Below are positions 25,927 through 37,380 of a DNA stretch of 64,000 bases, piece by piece. Origin of the DNA: Basilea psittacipulmonis DSM 24701 (lineage in GTDB: Bacteria > Pseudomonadota > Gammaproteobacteria > Burkholderiales > Burkholderiaceae_B); NCBI RefSeq assembly GCF_000743945.1, contig NZ_CP009238.1, positions 1,426,001 through 1,490,000 on the forward strand, in the 5' to 3' direction. A program made the position numbers and the translations under genes. Every line of letters begins with the position of its first letter. Within the stretch, counting starts at the first letter, position 1. The notes beneath the pieces are model-generated. The model had not been told where the DNA came from. It did not search any database and saw nothing but the letters and a program-made list of their open reading frames with translations.

Positions 25927-27315
25927 TTACTTAGGTGCCACCATTTCTGCGGGTTGAACGTATTGATCAAACTCTTCTGCTGTCAATAGGCCCAACTCTA
26001 CTGCCGTTTCTTTCAAAGATTTATTATTCTTATAAGCTGTTTTTGCAACTTTAGCGGCATTTTCATAACCGATATGACGGTTCAATGCCGTTACCAACAT
26101 CAATGAATGATGTAAGAAATAATCAATCTTCTCACGAACTGGCTCAATACCTACTGCACAATGCTCATTAAAGCTATTGCAAGCATCGCCTAATAAACGA
26201 ATGGACTGTAACAGATTATAAGCAATCACAGGCATATAGACGTTCAATTCAAAATTACCAGAAGCACCAGCCATACCAATCGTCACATCATTACCAAATA
26301 CTTGGCAGCACACCATAGTCAATGCTTCACATTGTGTCGGATTAACTTTACCTGGCATGATAGAAGAACCTGGCTCATTTTCTGGAATCGTAATTTCTCC
26401 AAAACCGCAACGAGGACCACTCGCCAACCAACGAATATCATTAGCAATCTTATTCAAGCTGGCTGCCAATGTTTTCAGTGCACCCGAAGCATAAACTGCC
26501 GCATCACGCCCTGCCAACGCTTCAAATTTATTCGGTGCCGTAACAAAAGGCAAGCCTGTTAACTGACTTAGTTCAGCAGCAGCTTTTACCGCATATTCAG
26601 GGTGACTATTCAAACCTGTACCCACAGCGGTACCACCTAGTGGCAATTCATATAAGTTTTTCAAAGCATCTTGAAGACGATCTAAACCATGATCCAACTG
26701 ACTTACATAACCAGAGAACTCTTGTCCTAAAGTTAATGGTGTCGCATCTTGTAAGTGCGTACGACCAATTTTAACAATGTCTTTAAAGGCTTGAGCTTTG
26801 GCATCTAAGGTATCACGTAATGCTTTCACCGCAGGAATTAATAAACTATTAATCTGACGAGCGGCTGCCACATGAATCGATGTTGGGAATGAATCGTTAG
26901 TCGATTGTGCATGATTCACATGATCATTAGGATGAACTGGTTGGTAAGCACCACGGCCAGTACCTGCCAATTCATTCGCACGGTTAGCCAATACTTCATT
27001 CATATTCATATTAGACTGAGTACCAGAACCCGTTTGCCATACCACAAGCGGGAATTGATCGTCTAATTTACCCGCCAATACATCATCAGCGGCTTGAATA
27101 ATTAGTTTGGCTTGTTCATCTTTAATACGACCTAAAGACGTATTTGTTTTCGCAGCAGCTTTCTTAACCAAAGCCATCGCTTCAATCAATGCGTGTGGCA
27201 TACGTTCGCCACCAATTTTAAAGTTTTGATAACTACGCTGTGTTTGTGCTCCCCAATAGGCCTTCTCATCAACTTGGATTTCACCCATCGTATCGTGTTC
27301 TGTACGTGTACTCAT
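25927..27315 (-). CDS. fumC: Class II fumarate hydratase
   Basis: Converts fumarate to malate in the TCA cycle; oxygen-stable and iron-free. The ATG at 27315 ([15 protein letters not shown]) is chosen because GAGAG lies about 9 nt upstream. The frame extends 31 codons further, but the extra N-terminus does not look like FumC. The resulting 462 residues match the family. The signature [11 protein letters not shown] is intact, as are [11 protein letters not shown] and [11 protein letters not shown]. It is monocistronic, with its own terminator, in a gap shared with the tRNA-Cys promoter on the other strand. Confidence 0.96.
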   Translation of the reverse strand: MSTRTEHDTMGEIQVDEKAYWGAQTQRSYQNFKIGGERMPHALIEAMALVKKAAAKTNTSLGRIKDEQAKLIIQAADDVLAGKLDDQFPLVVWQTGSGTQSNMNMNEVLANRANELAGTGRGAYQPVHPNDHVNHAQSTNDSFPTSIHVAAARQINSLLIPAVKALRDTLDAKAQAFKDIVKIGRTHLQDATPLTLGQEFSGYVSQLDHGLDRLQDALKNLYELPLGGTAVGTGLNSHPEYAVKAAAELSQLTGLPFVTAPNKFEALAGRDAAVYASGALKTLAASLNKIANDIRWLASGPRCGFGEITIPENEPGSSIMPGKVNPTQCEALTMVCCQVFGNDVTIGMAGASGNFELNVYMPVIAYNLLQSIRLLGDACNSFNEHCAVGIEPVREKIDYFLHHSLMLVTALNRHIGYENAAKVAKTAYKNNKSLKETAVELGLLTAEEFDQYVQPAEMVAPK

Positions 27316-27427
27316 TGTATTCACTCTCAAAAAATAGAAAAAATCTTTTCGATTATAGTCTAAAAGATTTGAAACTTCATAAATTCTCGATAGAATCCGT
27401 AGAAGCACTGATTCCAGTGCTTCATTC

Positions 27428-27457
27428 TTGACAAAGGACCAAAAACTATGGCATAAT
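27428..27457 (+). promoter_or_regulatory. Sigma-70 promoter of tRNA-Cys
   Basis: A perfect -35 box TTGACA (27428-27433) and a -10 box CATAAT (27452-27457) are separated by 18 bp. The tRNA starts 15 bp after the -10 box. Confidence 0.8.
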
Positions 27458-27471
27458 GGTCGTCTTTATTT

Positions 27472-27545
27472 GGCGCAGTAGCAAAGCGGTTATGCAGCGG
27501 ATTGCAAATCCGTCTAGAGCGGTTCGACTCCGCTCTGCGCCTCCA
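27472..27545 (+). tRNA. tRNA-Cys (GCA)
   Basis: A 74-nt cloverleaf with encoded CCA. The acceptor stem GGCGCAG pairs with CTGCGCC, the discriminator is T as usual for tRNA-Cys, the anticodon stem-loop is GCGGATT-GCA-AATCCGT, and the T-arm contains GGTTCGACTCC. It appears to be a single-gene transcript. Confidence 0.97.
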
Positions 27546-27661
27546 AAATTTTTTAACGCTCAGCTTTTTATGTTATACTTAAATGAGTGTTAAAACTTGC
27601 TAAAAGTTGCTCTGCAAGTCAGAAATTAAACATATATGATTCTCCTTTAGTTAAATGAAAG

Positions 27662-27694
27662 ACCCATGAGATTTTTTCTCATGGGTACTTTTTC
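27662..27694 (+). terminator. Rho-independent terminator downstream of tRNA-Cys
   Basis: A 9-bp perfect stem ACCCATGAG (27662-27670) / CTCATGGGT (27678-27686) with a 7-nt loop, followed by a T-rich run. The 116 bp between the tRNA and this hairpin hold nothing I recognise. Confidence 0.85.
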
Positions 27695-27792
27695 TTTCAC
27701 ACCACCCCCTCACCTGAAAACAGCTGCCTGCCTCGAGAACTTGACGAGAATATCAAACATTACGCTACAATAAACAGAACGTAATACTATCG

Positions 27793-28344
27793 GTGACCCA
27801 AATGCTACTATACCATCCCGCTACACAAAGAAAATTTTGTACTGAATGTGGTCATCCGCTTGAATCATTCATACCGCCTTTGGAAAATAGAGTAAGAGAT
27901 GTTTGTCAACATTGTGGAGCCATTCATTACAGCAATCCATTAACCGTTGTTGGCACGATCCCAATTTGGGAAAATAAAATTCTATTATGCAAACGAGCCA
28001 TTGAACCACGACAAGGATTTTGGACCTTGCCTGCAGGATTTATGGAAAATGATGAAAGCACTCAAGAGGGGGCGATCCGTGAAACCATTGAAGAAGCGGG
28101 AGCAAACATCCTTTCAACCCAACTTTTTAATGTGATTAGCTGTGTCAGTAGCAACCAAATTCATTTTTTCTATCTAGCACCGTTACGTGATAATCACCTC
28201 AATCCAGGCGTTGAAACACTTGAAGCCCAATTTTTCTCCATAGACAATATTCCATGGAATCAGTTATCATTTAACACCGTTATCACCGCATTAAAGCATT
28301 ACGTCAACGATAACCATCACAACGTTTATCACGATATTATTTAA
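27793..28344 (+). CDS. Nudix hydrolase with N-terminal zinc ribbon
   Basis: A 183-residue cytoplasmic protein. Two Cys pairs (KFCTECGH and DVCQHCGA) form a zinc ribbon near residues 15-40. The Nudix box follows in GFMENDESTQEGAIRETIEEAGA, which fits GX5EX7REUXEEXGU. Such proteins hydrolyse nucleoside-diphosphate-linked compounds such as ADP-ribose or NADH; the substrate here is unknown. The start is GTG 27793 or ATG 27802. It ends 2 bp before pyrD and is likely in one operon with it. Confidence 0.88.
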   Translation: MTQMLLYHPATQRKFCTECGHPLESFIPPLENRVRDVCQHCGAIHYSNPLTVVGTIPIWENKILLCKRAIEPRQGFWTLPAGFMENDESTQEGAIRETIEEAGANILSTQLFNVISCVSSNQIHFFYLAPLRDNHLNPGVETLEAQFFSIDNIPWNQLSFNTVITALKHYVNDNHHNVYHDII

Positions 28345-28346
28345 TT

Positions 28347-29408
28347 ATGAGTCTCTTTAATTTATACACTGCTATTCGACCTTTAATTTTTTCATTAAAC
28401 CCAGAAACCGCTCACCATCTAGCTTTGGGCTCAGCCAACTTATTAGCGAACTGTACTTATTTTAAAAATTGTATTCGACAAAATTGTCCCGACACCCCTA
28501 TTTCACTCATGGGACTCACGATTAAAAATCCTATTGGTTTGGCTGCAGGGCTAGATAAAAATGGCGAATACATTAATGCACTGGCTCTTTTAGGGTTTGG
28601 GTTTATCGAGGTCGGCACGGTGACTCCTAAACCTCAAGATGGTAAGCCACAACCTCGTTTATTCAGAATTCCCCAAGCTCATGCCTTAATCAATCGTATG
28701 GGATTTAATAATCAAGGTTTAGAAAAATTTATACAGAACGTCAAGCAATCTTCTTTTCAAAAAGACGGCGGTATCTTAGGGCTGAACATAGGCAAAAATG
28801 CTAGCACCCCTATTGAACAAGCCATCGATGATTATCTCATTGGATTAGAGGGCGTTTACCCTTATGCCGACTATATTACCATTAATATTTCATCACCTAA
28901 CACCGCCAATTTACGCAGTTTGCAAACGGGGCACGAACTTGTTTCCTTATTAACCGCCCTAACTCAAAAGCGTGAAGAACTATGCGATAAACTAGGTTAT
29001 TACAAACCTATTGTTGTGAAAATTGCACCTGATTTAGATAATGAAGCGATTAAATCTATCGCCGAACTTTTACAGATTCATCACATTGACGGCGTGATTG
29101 CCACCAACACAACATTGGACAAAAGCCGTGTAGCCCAATTTACACATGGTCACGAAGACGGCGGTTTATCTGGCCAACCTGTTTTTGAAAAATCAAATGA
29201 AGTGATTCGTTCGCTCAGAGAAACACTTGGCAAAGACTACCCTATCATTGGTGTAGGCGGTATTATGAACGCTCAGCAAGCCGTTGCTAAGCTACAAGCA
29301 GGGGCGAATGCCATTCAACTTTACACAGGGCTTATTTATCAAGGTCCTACTTTAATCAAAGAGTGTGCATTAGCCATTCAAAAATACCTTGCTCAACAAA
29401 CCAACTAG
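28347..29408 (+). CDS. pyrD: Dihydroorotate dehydrogenase, class 2 (quinone-dependent)
   Basis: Oxidises dihydroorotate to orotate at the inner membrane with quinone as acceptor, the fourth step of pyrimidine synthesis. The 353 residues include the N-terminal membrane-associating helices of class 2 (LYTAIRPLIFSLNPETAHHL). Family motifs are NPIGLAAGLDKNGEYI, FIEVGTVTPKPQDGKPQPRLFRI, NISSPNTANLR with the catalytic Ser, and the FMN site IIGVGGI. It follows the Nudix gene by 2 bp. Confidence 0.96.
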   Translation: MSLFNLYTAIRPLIFSLNPETAHHLALGSANLLANCTYFKNCIRQNCPDTPISLMGLTIKNPIGLAAGLDKNGEYINALALLGFGFIEVGTVTPKPQDGKPQPRLFRIPQAHALINRMGFNNQGLEKFIQNVKQSSFQKDGGILGLNIGKNASTPIEQAIDDYLIGLEGVYPYADYITINISSPNTANLRSLQTGHELVSLLTALTQKREELCDKLGYYKPIVVKIAPDLDNEAIKSIAELLQIHHIDGVIATNTTLDKSRVAQFTHGHEDGGLSGQPVFEKSNEVIRSLRETLGKDYPIIGVGGIMNAQQAVAKLQAGANAIQLYTGLIYQGPTLIKECALAIQKYLAQQTN

Positions 29409-29419
29409 TATTTTTTAAA

Positions 29420-29466
29420 GGCCTTGTGAATACGGCTTACACCAAGCTTTTCATAAGGCCCTTTTA
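29420..29466 (+). terminator. Probable terminator after pyrD
   Basis: GGCCTTGTGAA (29420-29430) pairs with TTCATAAGGCC (29450-29460), with one G-U pair, followed by CTTTTA. Confidence 0.7.
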
Positions 29467-29518
29467 TTACACTCAGTCAAGCACCCCAAACAAAAATGGC
29501 CCAACACGCGATTCTTCA

Positions 29519-29637
29519 CACCACTAACTAACACCCATCTCATCACCCATCTCATCACACATCTCACCACACGTCTCGCCATCACTAACTAACACCACCC
29601 ATCTCACCACACGTCCCGCCATCACTAATCAACACCC
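29519..29637. repeat. Degenerate 40-bp direct repeats between pyrD and the PPIase genes
   Basis: ATCTCACCACACGTCTCGCC plus the next 17 bp (29561-29597) recurs at 29601-29637 with a few changes, period 40 bp. Shorter CCCATCTCATCA units precede it from about 29533. The strand is strikingly pyrimidine/A-rich. There is no reading frame of note and I see no gene in 29409-29759. Confidence 0.75.
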
Positions 29638-29704
29638 TCACACTCATCATATCTACCTTTGTTCCCTTTTAGTTAGATTTTTCGCGTATCTTAAAGCAAA
29701 AAAA

Positions 29705-29733
29705 ACGACACTGATTGTGTATCTCAGTGTCGT
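29705..29733 (-). terminator. Rho-independent terminator after the PPIase operon
   Basis: A 10-bp perfect stem ACGACACTGA (29705-29714) / TCAGTGTCGT (29724-29733). On the minus strand it is followed by a T7 run. Confidence 0.88.
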
Positions 29734-29759
29734 CTCATTTTTAATGTATGGCGTGATGA

Positions 29760-30572
29760 TTATTTGCCCAATGCCTCATTTACTTTGATGTTAGCTTCCT
29801 TACGCAAGCTATCAATGTAAGCATTTAGCTTATCACGCGTTAATGTCGTGCGAATTTCACCTTGAAGCTGTTCATATGATGGCATTGGGAATGGACGAAT
29901 ATTATCCACTTGGATCACATGATAACCAGATGGTGTTTCAACTGGCGTAGCAATCAATTCACCTTTTTTAGCTGCAGTCACTACTTTCGCCACATTTGGT
30001 GCAAAGTCAGTCGGTACATGCCAACCGATATTACCGCCATTATTCTGATTAGCCGTATCTAACGATTTCTTCGCTGCTTTATCAAAGTTAGTACGTTTAC
30101 GTTTTAAATCTTTAATTAATTGATTCGCTTCTTTCTCAGTTTTTAACAATACATGACGAACAGAATACTGTTTTACATCTTTGTATTGTTGTGCTAGCTG
30201 ATCGTATGCCTTTTTCACTTCTTCATCTGTAACAGGATTTTTCGTGATGTAATCATTCAAAACCGCTCTCATCAAGATTTGGGTTTGGGCATTTTCTAGC
30301 TGAGTAGCCACATCAGGGCGTGTCGCTAAATTCTCTTTCTTAGCCAAACTTAGTAAGAGTTGCTGAGAAATTAAATCATTTAATACCGCTGACTGAGTAG
30401 CCGCGTCGTTTTTCGCACCTGCCTTGATGTTATCATCTAAAGCTTTTTGGAACTGAGCAACGGTAATATTTACCTTATCTACCGTTACAATCGTATCAGT
30501 GGGTTTAATATCAGCAGCTTGAGCTGTAGCGATAACGGCTAGTAACCCCATTGAACATAATATTTTTTTCAT
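29760..30572 (-). CDS. Periplasmic parvulin-type PPIase, Par27-like, third of tandem trio
   Basis: About 270 residues: signal peptide (KKILCSMGLLAVIATAQAAD), a SurA/PrsA-like N-terminal helical part (NDLISQQLLLSLAKKENL), a central rotamase domain (YSVRHVLLKTEKEANQLIKDL ... NNGGNIGWHVPTDFAPN ... TPSGYHVIQVD) and a C-terminal helix. This is the layout of Bordetella Par27, a periplasmic prolyl isomerase and chaperone for outer-membrane proteins. The start is one of three clustered ATGs; AAGGA favours 30575 or 30572. It is the last of three homologues, 30 bp after the second. Confidence 0.9.
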   Translation of the reverse strand: MKKILCSMGLLAVIATAQAADIKPTDTIVTVDKVNITVAQFQKALDDNIKAGAKNDAATQSAVLNDLISQQLLLSLAKKENLATRPDVATQLENAQTQILMRAVLNDYITKNPVTDEEVKKAYDQLAQQYKDVKQYSVRHVLLKTEKEANQLIKDLKRKRTNFDKAAKKSLDTANQNNGGNIGWHVPTDFAPNVAKVVTAAKKGELIATPVETPSGYHVIQVDNIRPFPMPSYEQLQGEIRTTLTRDKLNAYIDSLRKEANIKVNEALGK

Positions 30573-30602
30573 CATAACCATCCTTGCTGTGTTATCAAAA
30601 CA

Positions 30603-31469
30603 TTACTTTCTTTCTAATGCTTTTTGTCGCTCTTCATAAACGGGGAAGCTGATTTTTTGGGCCTGACGAAGACTTGATAAATAAGCATCCCATTTTTTCG
30701 CTAAAATTTTCGCTGTTAAGCTAGGTTTTGCCTGATTAAAATCCAAAATAGAAACAGGACGAATACCGTCTATACGGACAACGTGCCAACCTAAATCTGT
30801 TTTAATCGGATGTAGAATTAATTCTCCTGCTTTTGCTTTTTCGATTGCTTCTCGAATAACAGGAATATACTGGTCAGCAGGTCGCCATGTTACCAAGCCA
30901 CCATCAGCCGCAGCACTTCTATCCAAAGAACTTAACGCTTCTTTTTCAAACGTTGTACGTTTACGTCTTAGTAAATTAATCGCTTTCTTGGCACTTGCTT
31001 CATCTGCATAAACAATATTACGAAGCTGATATTCATTCATTTTTTTCAAAATAGCAACTTCATTATTGTACTCATTTCTTAATTCACTATCAGTCGGTGT
31101 ATTACGCTGCACCCAATCATTGTAAAAAATAGTGATTAAGACGTTTTGTTTTGCCTGTTCTTGTGCTTGAGCAATCGCTTCACGATTAGAAGAGATTTTA
31201 TCTAAGCCTTGTTTTAATGCAGCTTGGTACAAAACATCATTATTAACGAAGCCATTCACTAAAGAATACTCTAGTTCTGGCGAATAAGTCGCACCTCTTG
31301 AGACGACGTTTTGGATCATCGTTCTCAAATCTGCCACAGACAAAACATTTTTACCGTTTATCGTAACAATAGAATCACTCGGCTTAGGTTCTGGAATTTG
31401 TACAGAATCAGCAGCAGTGGCTACTGGAGCCACCGCCGCTATCATTAGTCCCAATAATAGCTTTTTCAT
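30603..31469 (-). CDS. Periplasmic parvulin-like PPIase, Par27-like, second of tandem trio
   Basis: A 288-residue protein with a signal peptide (KKLLLGLMIAAVAPVATAAD) and the same layout as its neighbours. Its rotamase domain is the most divergent: YQLRNIVYADEASAKKAINLL in place of the usual RHVL core, and DGGLVTWRPADQYIP in place of the GG-LGW motif. Loss of these conserved positions suggests weak or no isomerase activity and a mainly chaperone role. It is 12 bp after the first homologue. The trio probably arose by tandem duplication. Confidence 0.88.
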   Translation of the reverse strand: MKKLLLGLMIAAVAPVATAADSVQIPEPKPSDSIVTINGKNVLSVADLRTMIQNVVSRGATYSPELEYSLVNGFVNNDVLYQAALKQGLDKISSNREAIAQAQEQAKQNVLITIFYNDWVQRNTPTDSELRNEYNNEVAILKKMNEYQLRNIVYADEASAKKAINLLRRKRTTFEKEALSSLDRSAAADGGLVTWRPADQYIPVIREAIEKAKAGELILHPIKTDLGWHVVRIDGIRPVSILDFNQAKPSLTAKILAKKWDAYLSSLRQAQKISFPVYEERQKALERK

Positions 31470-31481
31470 CGTTCTTCCAAA

Positions 31482-32318
31482 TTATTTTTTCGGCTGAGTG
31501 ACATCAACTTTTGCTTTTTGACGCAACTCTTCTAAATACTCTCTCATCTTCTGTTGAACCAATACTTGTTCAATTCTAGATTTCACGCTGTCTAAAGCTG
31601 GTACTTGGAAATCACGCACACCTTCAACTTCAACCACATGATAACCAAACTGAGTTTTCACTGGTTTAGGATTGATTTTACCTACTGGCGAATTTTTCAC
31701 AGCTTCAGCAAATTCAGGAACAAACGTGCCATCAGGATTATTCCAACCTAATTCACCACCTGTTTTTGCGGTACCTTGATCGATACTTTGTTTCGCTGCA
31801 TTAGCAAAAGTAATACGTTTTTTCTGTAAATCAGCGATTAATTTTTTCGCAGTCGCTTCATCTTTTACCAAAATGTGGCGAACTTGGTACTCTTTCTGGC
31901 CTTTAGTCGGTGTTACTATTTCTTTTTCGTAGAACGCTTTAATTTCAGCTTCTGTCGGTTTAATTTGAGACGCATATTCCTGTGTCCATGCATTTGCTAC
32001 TGCAGCATGAATTAATGATGGATACATAGGATTTTGGTCAAACTTCGCCGCCATCGCAGCTTGGTAAAATAATTCTGTGTCAACAATCTGATTCACCAAC
32101 TCTTCTGAAATCGCATCAGCTCTAGCAGGTGCACCACCTGAAGCATTTTCTAATACTTCTCTGTAAGCACCAACAGTGATAGCTGGTTTACCGTTTACCG
32201 TGATATATGGTTCGTTATCTTTCAGACCTTTAAGAACATCGGGATTAAACTCTGGCGTTGCTGCGTGAGCAGTGCTAAGAATAAGACCTGATAAAACAAC
32301 TGTTAATATCTTTTTCAT
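31482..32318 (-). CDS. Periplasmic parvulin-type PPIase, Par27-like, first of tandem trio
   Basis: A 278-residue protein with a signal peptide (KKILTVVLSGLILSTAHAATPE). The rotamase domain is canonical: YQVRHILVKDEATAKKLIADL, GTAKTGGELGWNNPDGTFVPEFA, and VKTQFGYHVVEVEGVRDF. The N-terminal helical part (ISEELVNQIVDTELFYQAAMAAKF) is the SurA/Par27-type chaperone region. It lies 23 bp after bolA, the neighbour order I recall for Bordetella par27, so this copy is the likeliest ortholog. Confidence 0.92.
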   Translation of the reverse strand: MKKILTVVLSGLILSTAHAATPEFNPDVLKGLKDNEPYITVNGKPAITVGAYREVLENASGGAPARADAISEELVNQIVDTELFYQAAMAAKFDQNPMYPSLIHAAVANAWTQEYASQIKPTEAEIKAFYEKEIVTPTKGQKEYQVRHILVKDEATAKKLIADLQKKRITFANAAKQSIDQGTAKTGGELGWNNPDGTFVPEFAEAVKNSPVGKINPKPVKTQFGYHVVEVEGVRDFQVPALDSVKSRIEQVLVQQKMREYLEELRQKAKVDVTQPKK

Positions 32319-32341
32319 ATCTATGATTACCTTTTTAAAAA

Positions 32342-32608
32342 TTATATTGGTTTCGCACTAATCGATAAAGCATGTATCGGATAAGGAATAAGATCTTCTA
32401 AAAGACGATAGACAGTTCTTTGTCGCTCTAATACCGTCATGTTATTTAGCTTTTTAGAAGCGACAATCACTCGATAATGACCTGCTCCATTCTTCGCTCC
32501 AGCGTGCCCTCTGTGTAAATGAGAATCGTCAATGATTTCTAACACTTGAGGTTCCAATGGCTGTAAACGTTCTTGGATGAGTTTTATTCGGGTTTCGCTC
32601 TCTATCAT
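32342..32608 (-). CDS. bolA: BolA family protein
   Basis: An 88-residue protein of the BolA family, with the conserved DDSHLHRGHAGAKNGAGHYRVIVAS core and the C-terminal RQRTVYRLLEDLIPYPIHALSI. BolA proteins pair with monothiol glutaredoxins and bind Fe-S clusters or DNA. The ATG at 32608 is used; AGGA is about 10 nt upstream. It is the first gene of the operon with the three PPIase genes. Confidence 0.93.
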   Translation of the reverse strand: MIESETRIKLIQERLQPLEPQVLEIIDDSHLHRGHAGAKNGAGHYRVIVASKKLNNMTVLERQRTVYRLLEDLIPYPIHALSISAKPI

Positions 32609-32699
32609 CAAAAATTATTCCTAATACTTTAAATGCTTATTTTAACATATTCAGACACAATAGACAGACGAAAGTTCAACCAATATTACACAAATTGCT

Positions 32700-33086
32700 T
32701 CAACTTTGTAACAATTTCACCAGATCAGCGGGCCCCTCTTTGGGGTGGGTAACAGGTAATGTGGTGCTTTGAATTAAACGAGATAGCTGGGAAATCATGG
32801 GGAGCATCGTACCAAAAAAAGCATTTTTGCCTTGATGTTGAAGCAAAATAGTGGGGAAGTTTTCTATCTCTTCATCGCCTAAAATCTCATCGCCAAACAC
32901 CTCTATGTCTATCCAAGCAAAAATCACGTCTTTGAATTCTTGACTCAATGCAGAAAAATCTTCTTCGTATTTGGCACAAGTACGACACCAAGCCGCACAA
33001 AAACACACCACGACCAACTTATCTTCATGAGCTTTAATATCGTCAACAAAAGACTGAAAACTTTTTTCTGAATCGATGATATACAT
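32700..33086 (-). CDS. Thioredoxin-fold protein with WCRTC motif
   Basis: The ATG at 33086 (MYIIDSEKSF) is preferred because GGGAGA sits 4-5 nt before it; the frame extends 23 codons upstream without family likeness. The 128 residues have the thioredoxin core VVVCFCAAWCRTCAKYEEDFSAL with redox motif CRTC, then FAWIDIEVF and the cis-proline region NFPTILLQ. No signal peptide is seen, so it is cytoplasmic and probably a thioredoxin-like reductase of unknown partner. It is divergent from the next gene. Confidence 0.85.
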   Translation of the reverse strand: MYIIDSEKSFQSFVDDIKAHEDKLVVVCFCAAWCRTCAKYEEDFSALSQEFKDVIFAWIDIEVFGDEILGDEEIENFPTILLQHQGKNAFFGTMLPMISQLSRLIQSTTLPVTHPKEGPADLVKLLQS

Positions 33087-33140
33087 CTTGTCTCCCAAAG
33101 TTTTACAATGTACATAACCAGACACTATATTATATGAGAT

Positions 33141-33938
33141 ATGAATACGAATCAAAAAATCGGTCTATACATTATTGGTGATGAAATTTTAAACGGACAT
33201 CGCCAAGATAAACATTTAAGCAAAGTCATTGAAATTCTTGCACAACACCAACTCAAATTATCATGGGCCTACTATTTGCCAGATGATATGGAAACTTTGG
33301 TATCGCACTTTAAACGCAGTTTTGCAAGTCAAGACATCGTTTTTTCATGTGGCGGTATCGGTTCTACGCCCGACGACAAAACTCGACAAGCAGCGGCACA
33401 GGCTTTGAATCTTCCACTGGAGGGACATCCAGAAGCCATCCAGCTTATCACTGAACGTATTGAATACATGGCAAAACAAGGAAAAGCCAGTCCCAACCTT
33501 GATGCCCAAGACAATTACCATCGTTTACAAATGGGATATTTTCCAAAAGGATCTGACATTATTCCCAATGCATTTAATCGCATTCCAGGCTTTTATATTC
33601 GTCATCACAGCTTTGTACCTGGTTTTCCTGAAATGGCTTGGGATATGATCCAATGGACTTTAACGCATCGTTACCCTCACCTTGCCCGTTCTACCAGCTG
33701 CACTTTCCGTTTGGATTGCTATGAAATTCCTGAATCAAATCTCACCACCATGTTAATGGATATTGAACAGAAATGGCCTAGTATCCGCACTTCAAGCTTA
33801 CCCAGCGAAGTCAAAAAAGATCAACCCTATCATACAGAATTAAGCGTCACGGGACCTCAAGATGTTGCACTGGAAGCCTTTACCTTTATGAAAGACACAC
33901 TTGAGAAAATGGGTGCTCGATTCATTGTGTTGACCTAA
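33141..33938 (+). CDS. Molybdopterin-binding (MoCF/CinA N-terminal type) domain protein
   Basis: A 265-residue cytoplasmic protein. The MoaB/MogA/CinA fold is shown by GLYIIGDEILNGHRQDKH and by SCGGIGSTPDDKTRQAAAQAL, the nucleotide/pterin site. The CinA C-terminal deamidase domain is absent. Relatives are annotated as competence/damage-inducible or molybdopterin-binding proteins, but real function is unclear; no molybdenum cofactor genes are nearby. It is divergent from the thioredoxin-like gene with a 54-bp gap. Confidence 0.87.
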   Translation: MNTNQKIGLYIIGDEILNGHRQDKHLSKVIEILAQHQLKLSWAYYLPDDMETLVSHFKRSFASQDIVFSCGGIGSTPDDKTRQAAAQALNLPLEGHPEAIQLITERIEYMAKQGKASPNLDAQDNYHRLQMGYFPKGSDIIPNAFNRIPGFYIRHHSFVPGFPEMAWDMIQWTLTHRYPHLARSTSCTFRLDCYEIPESNLTTMLMDIEQKWPSIRTSSLPSEVKKDQPYHTELSVTGPQDVALEAFTFMKDTLEKMGARFIVLT

Positions 33939-33972
33939 GCACATCAAAGTCGCACAAAAGTTATTTTTTATC

Positions 33973-34069
33973 ATGAATACTCATGCACGTTAATTATCTC
34001 GATGATCAACATATTCCTGCGAATCACGCAGCCGCATGATATAAGGTTCAATGAGTATTCATGCACGTT
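33973..34069. repeat. 19-bp direct repeat pair
   Basis: ATGAATACTCATGCACGTT (33973-33991) recurs as ATGAGTATTCATGCACGTT (34051-34069). The leading ATGARTAYTCAT part is itself near-palindromic. Both copies lie in the convergent gap between the MoCF-domain gene and ligA. Confidence 0.75.
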
Positions 34070-34105
34070 TACCACGTTATGAACAGATGATGAATCAAAC
34101 ATCTC

Positions 34106-37378
<3,273 letters not shown>

Positions 37379-37380
37379 AT

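Noticed and set aside
27316..27408. 31-codon N-terminal extension of fumC
   Set aside because: Not FumC-like; a ribosome binding site precedes the internal ATG at 27315.
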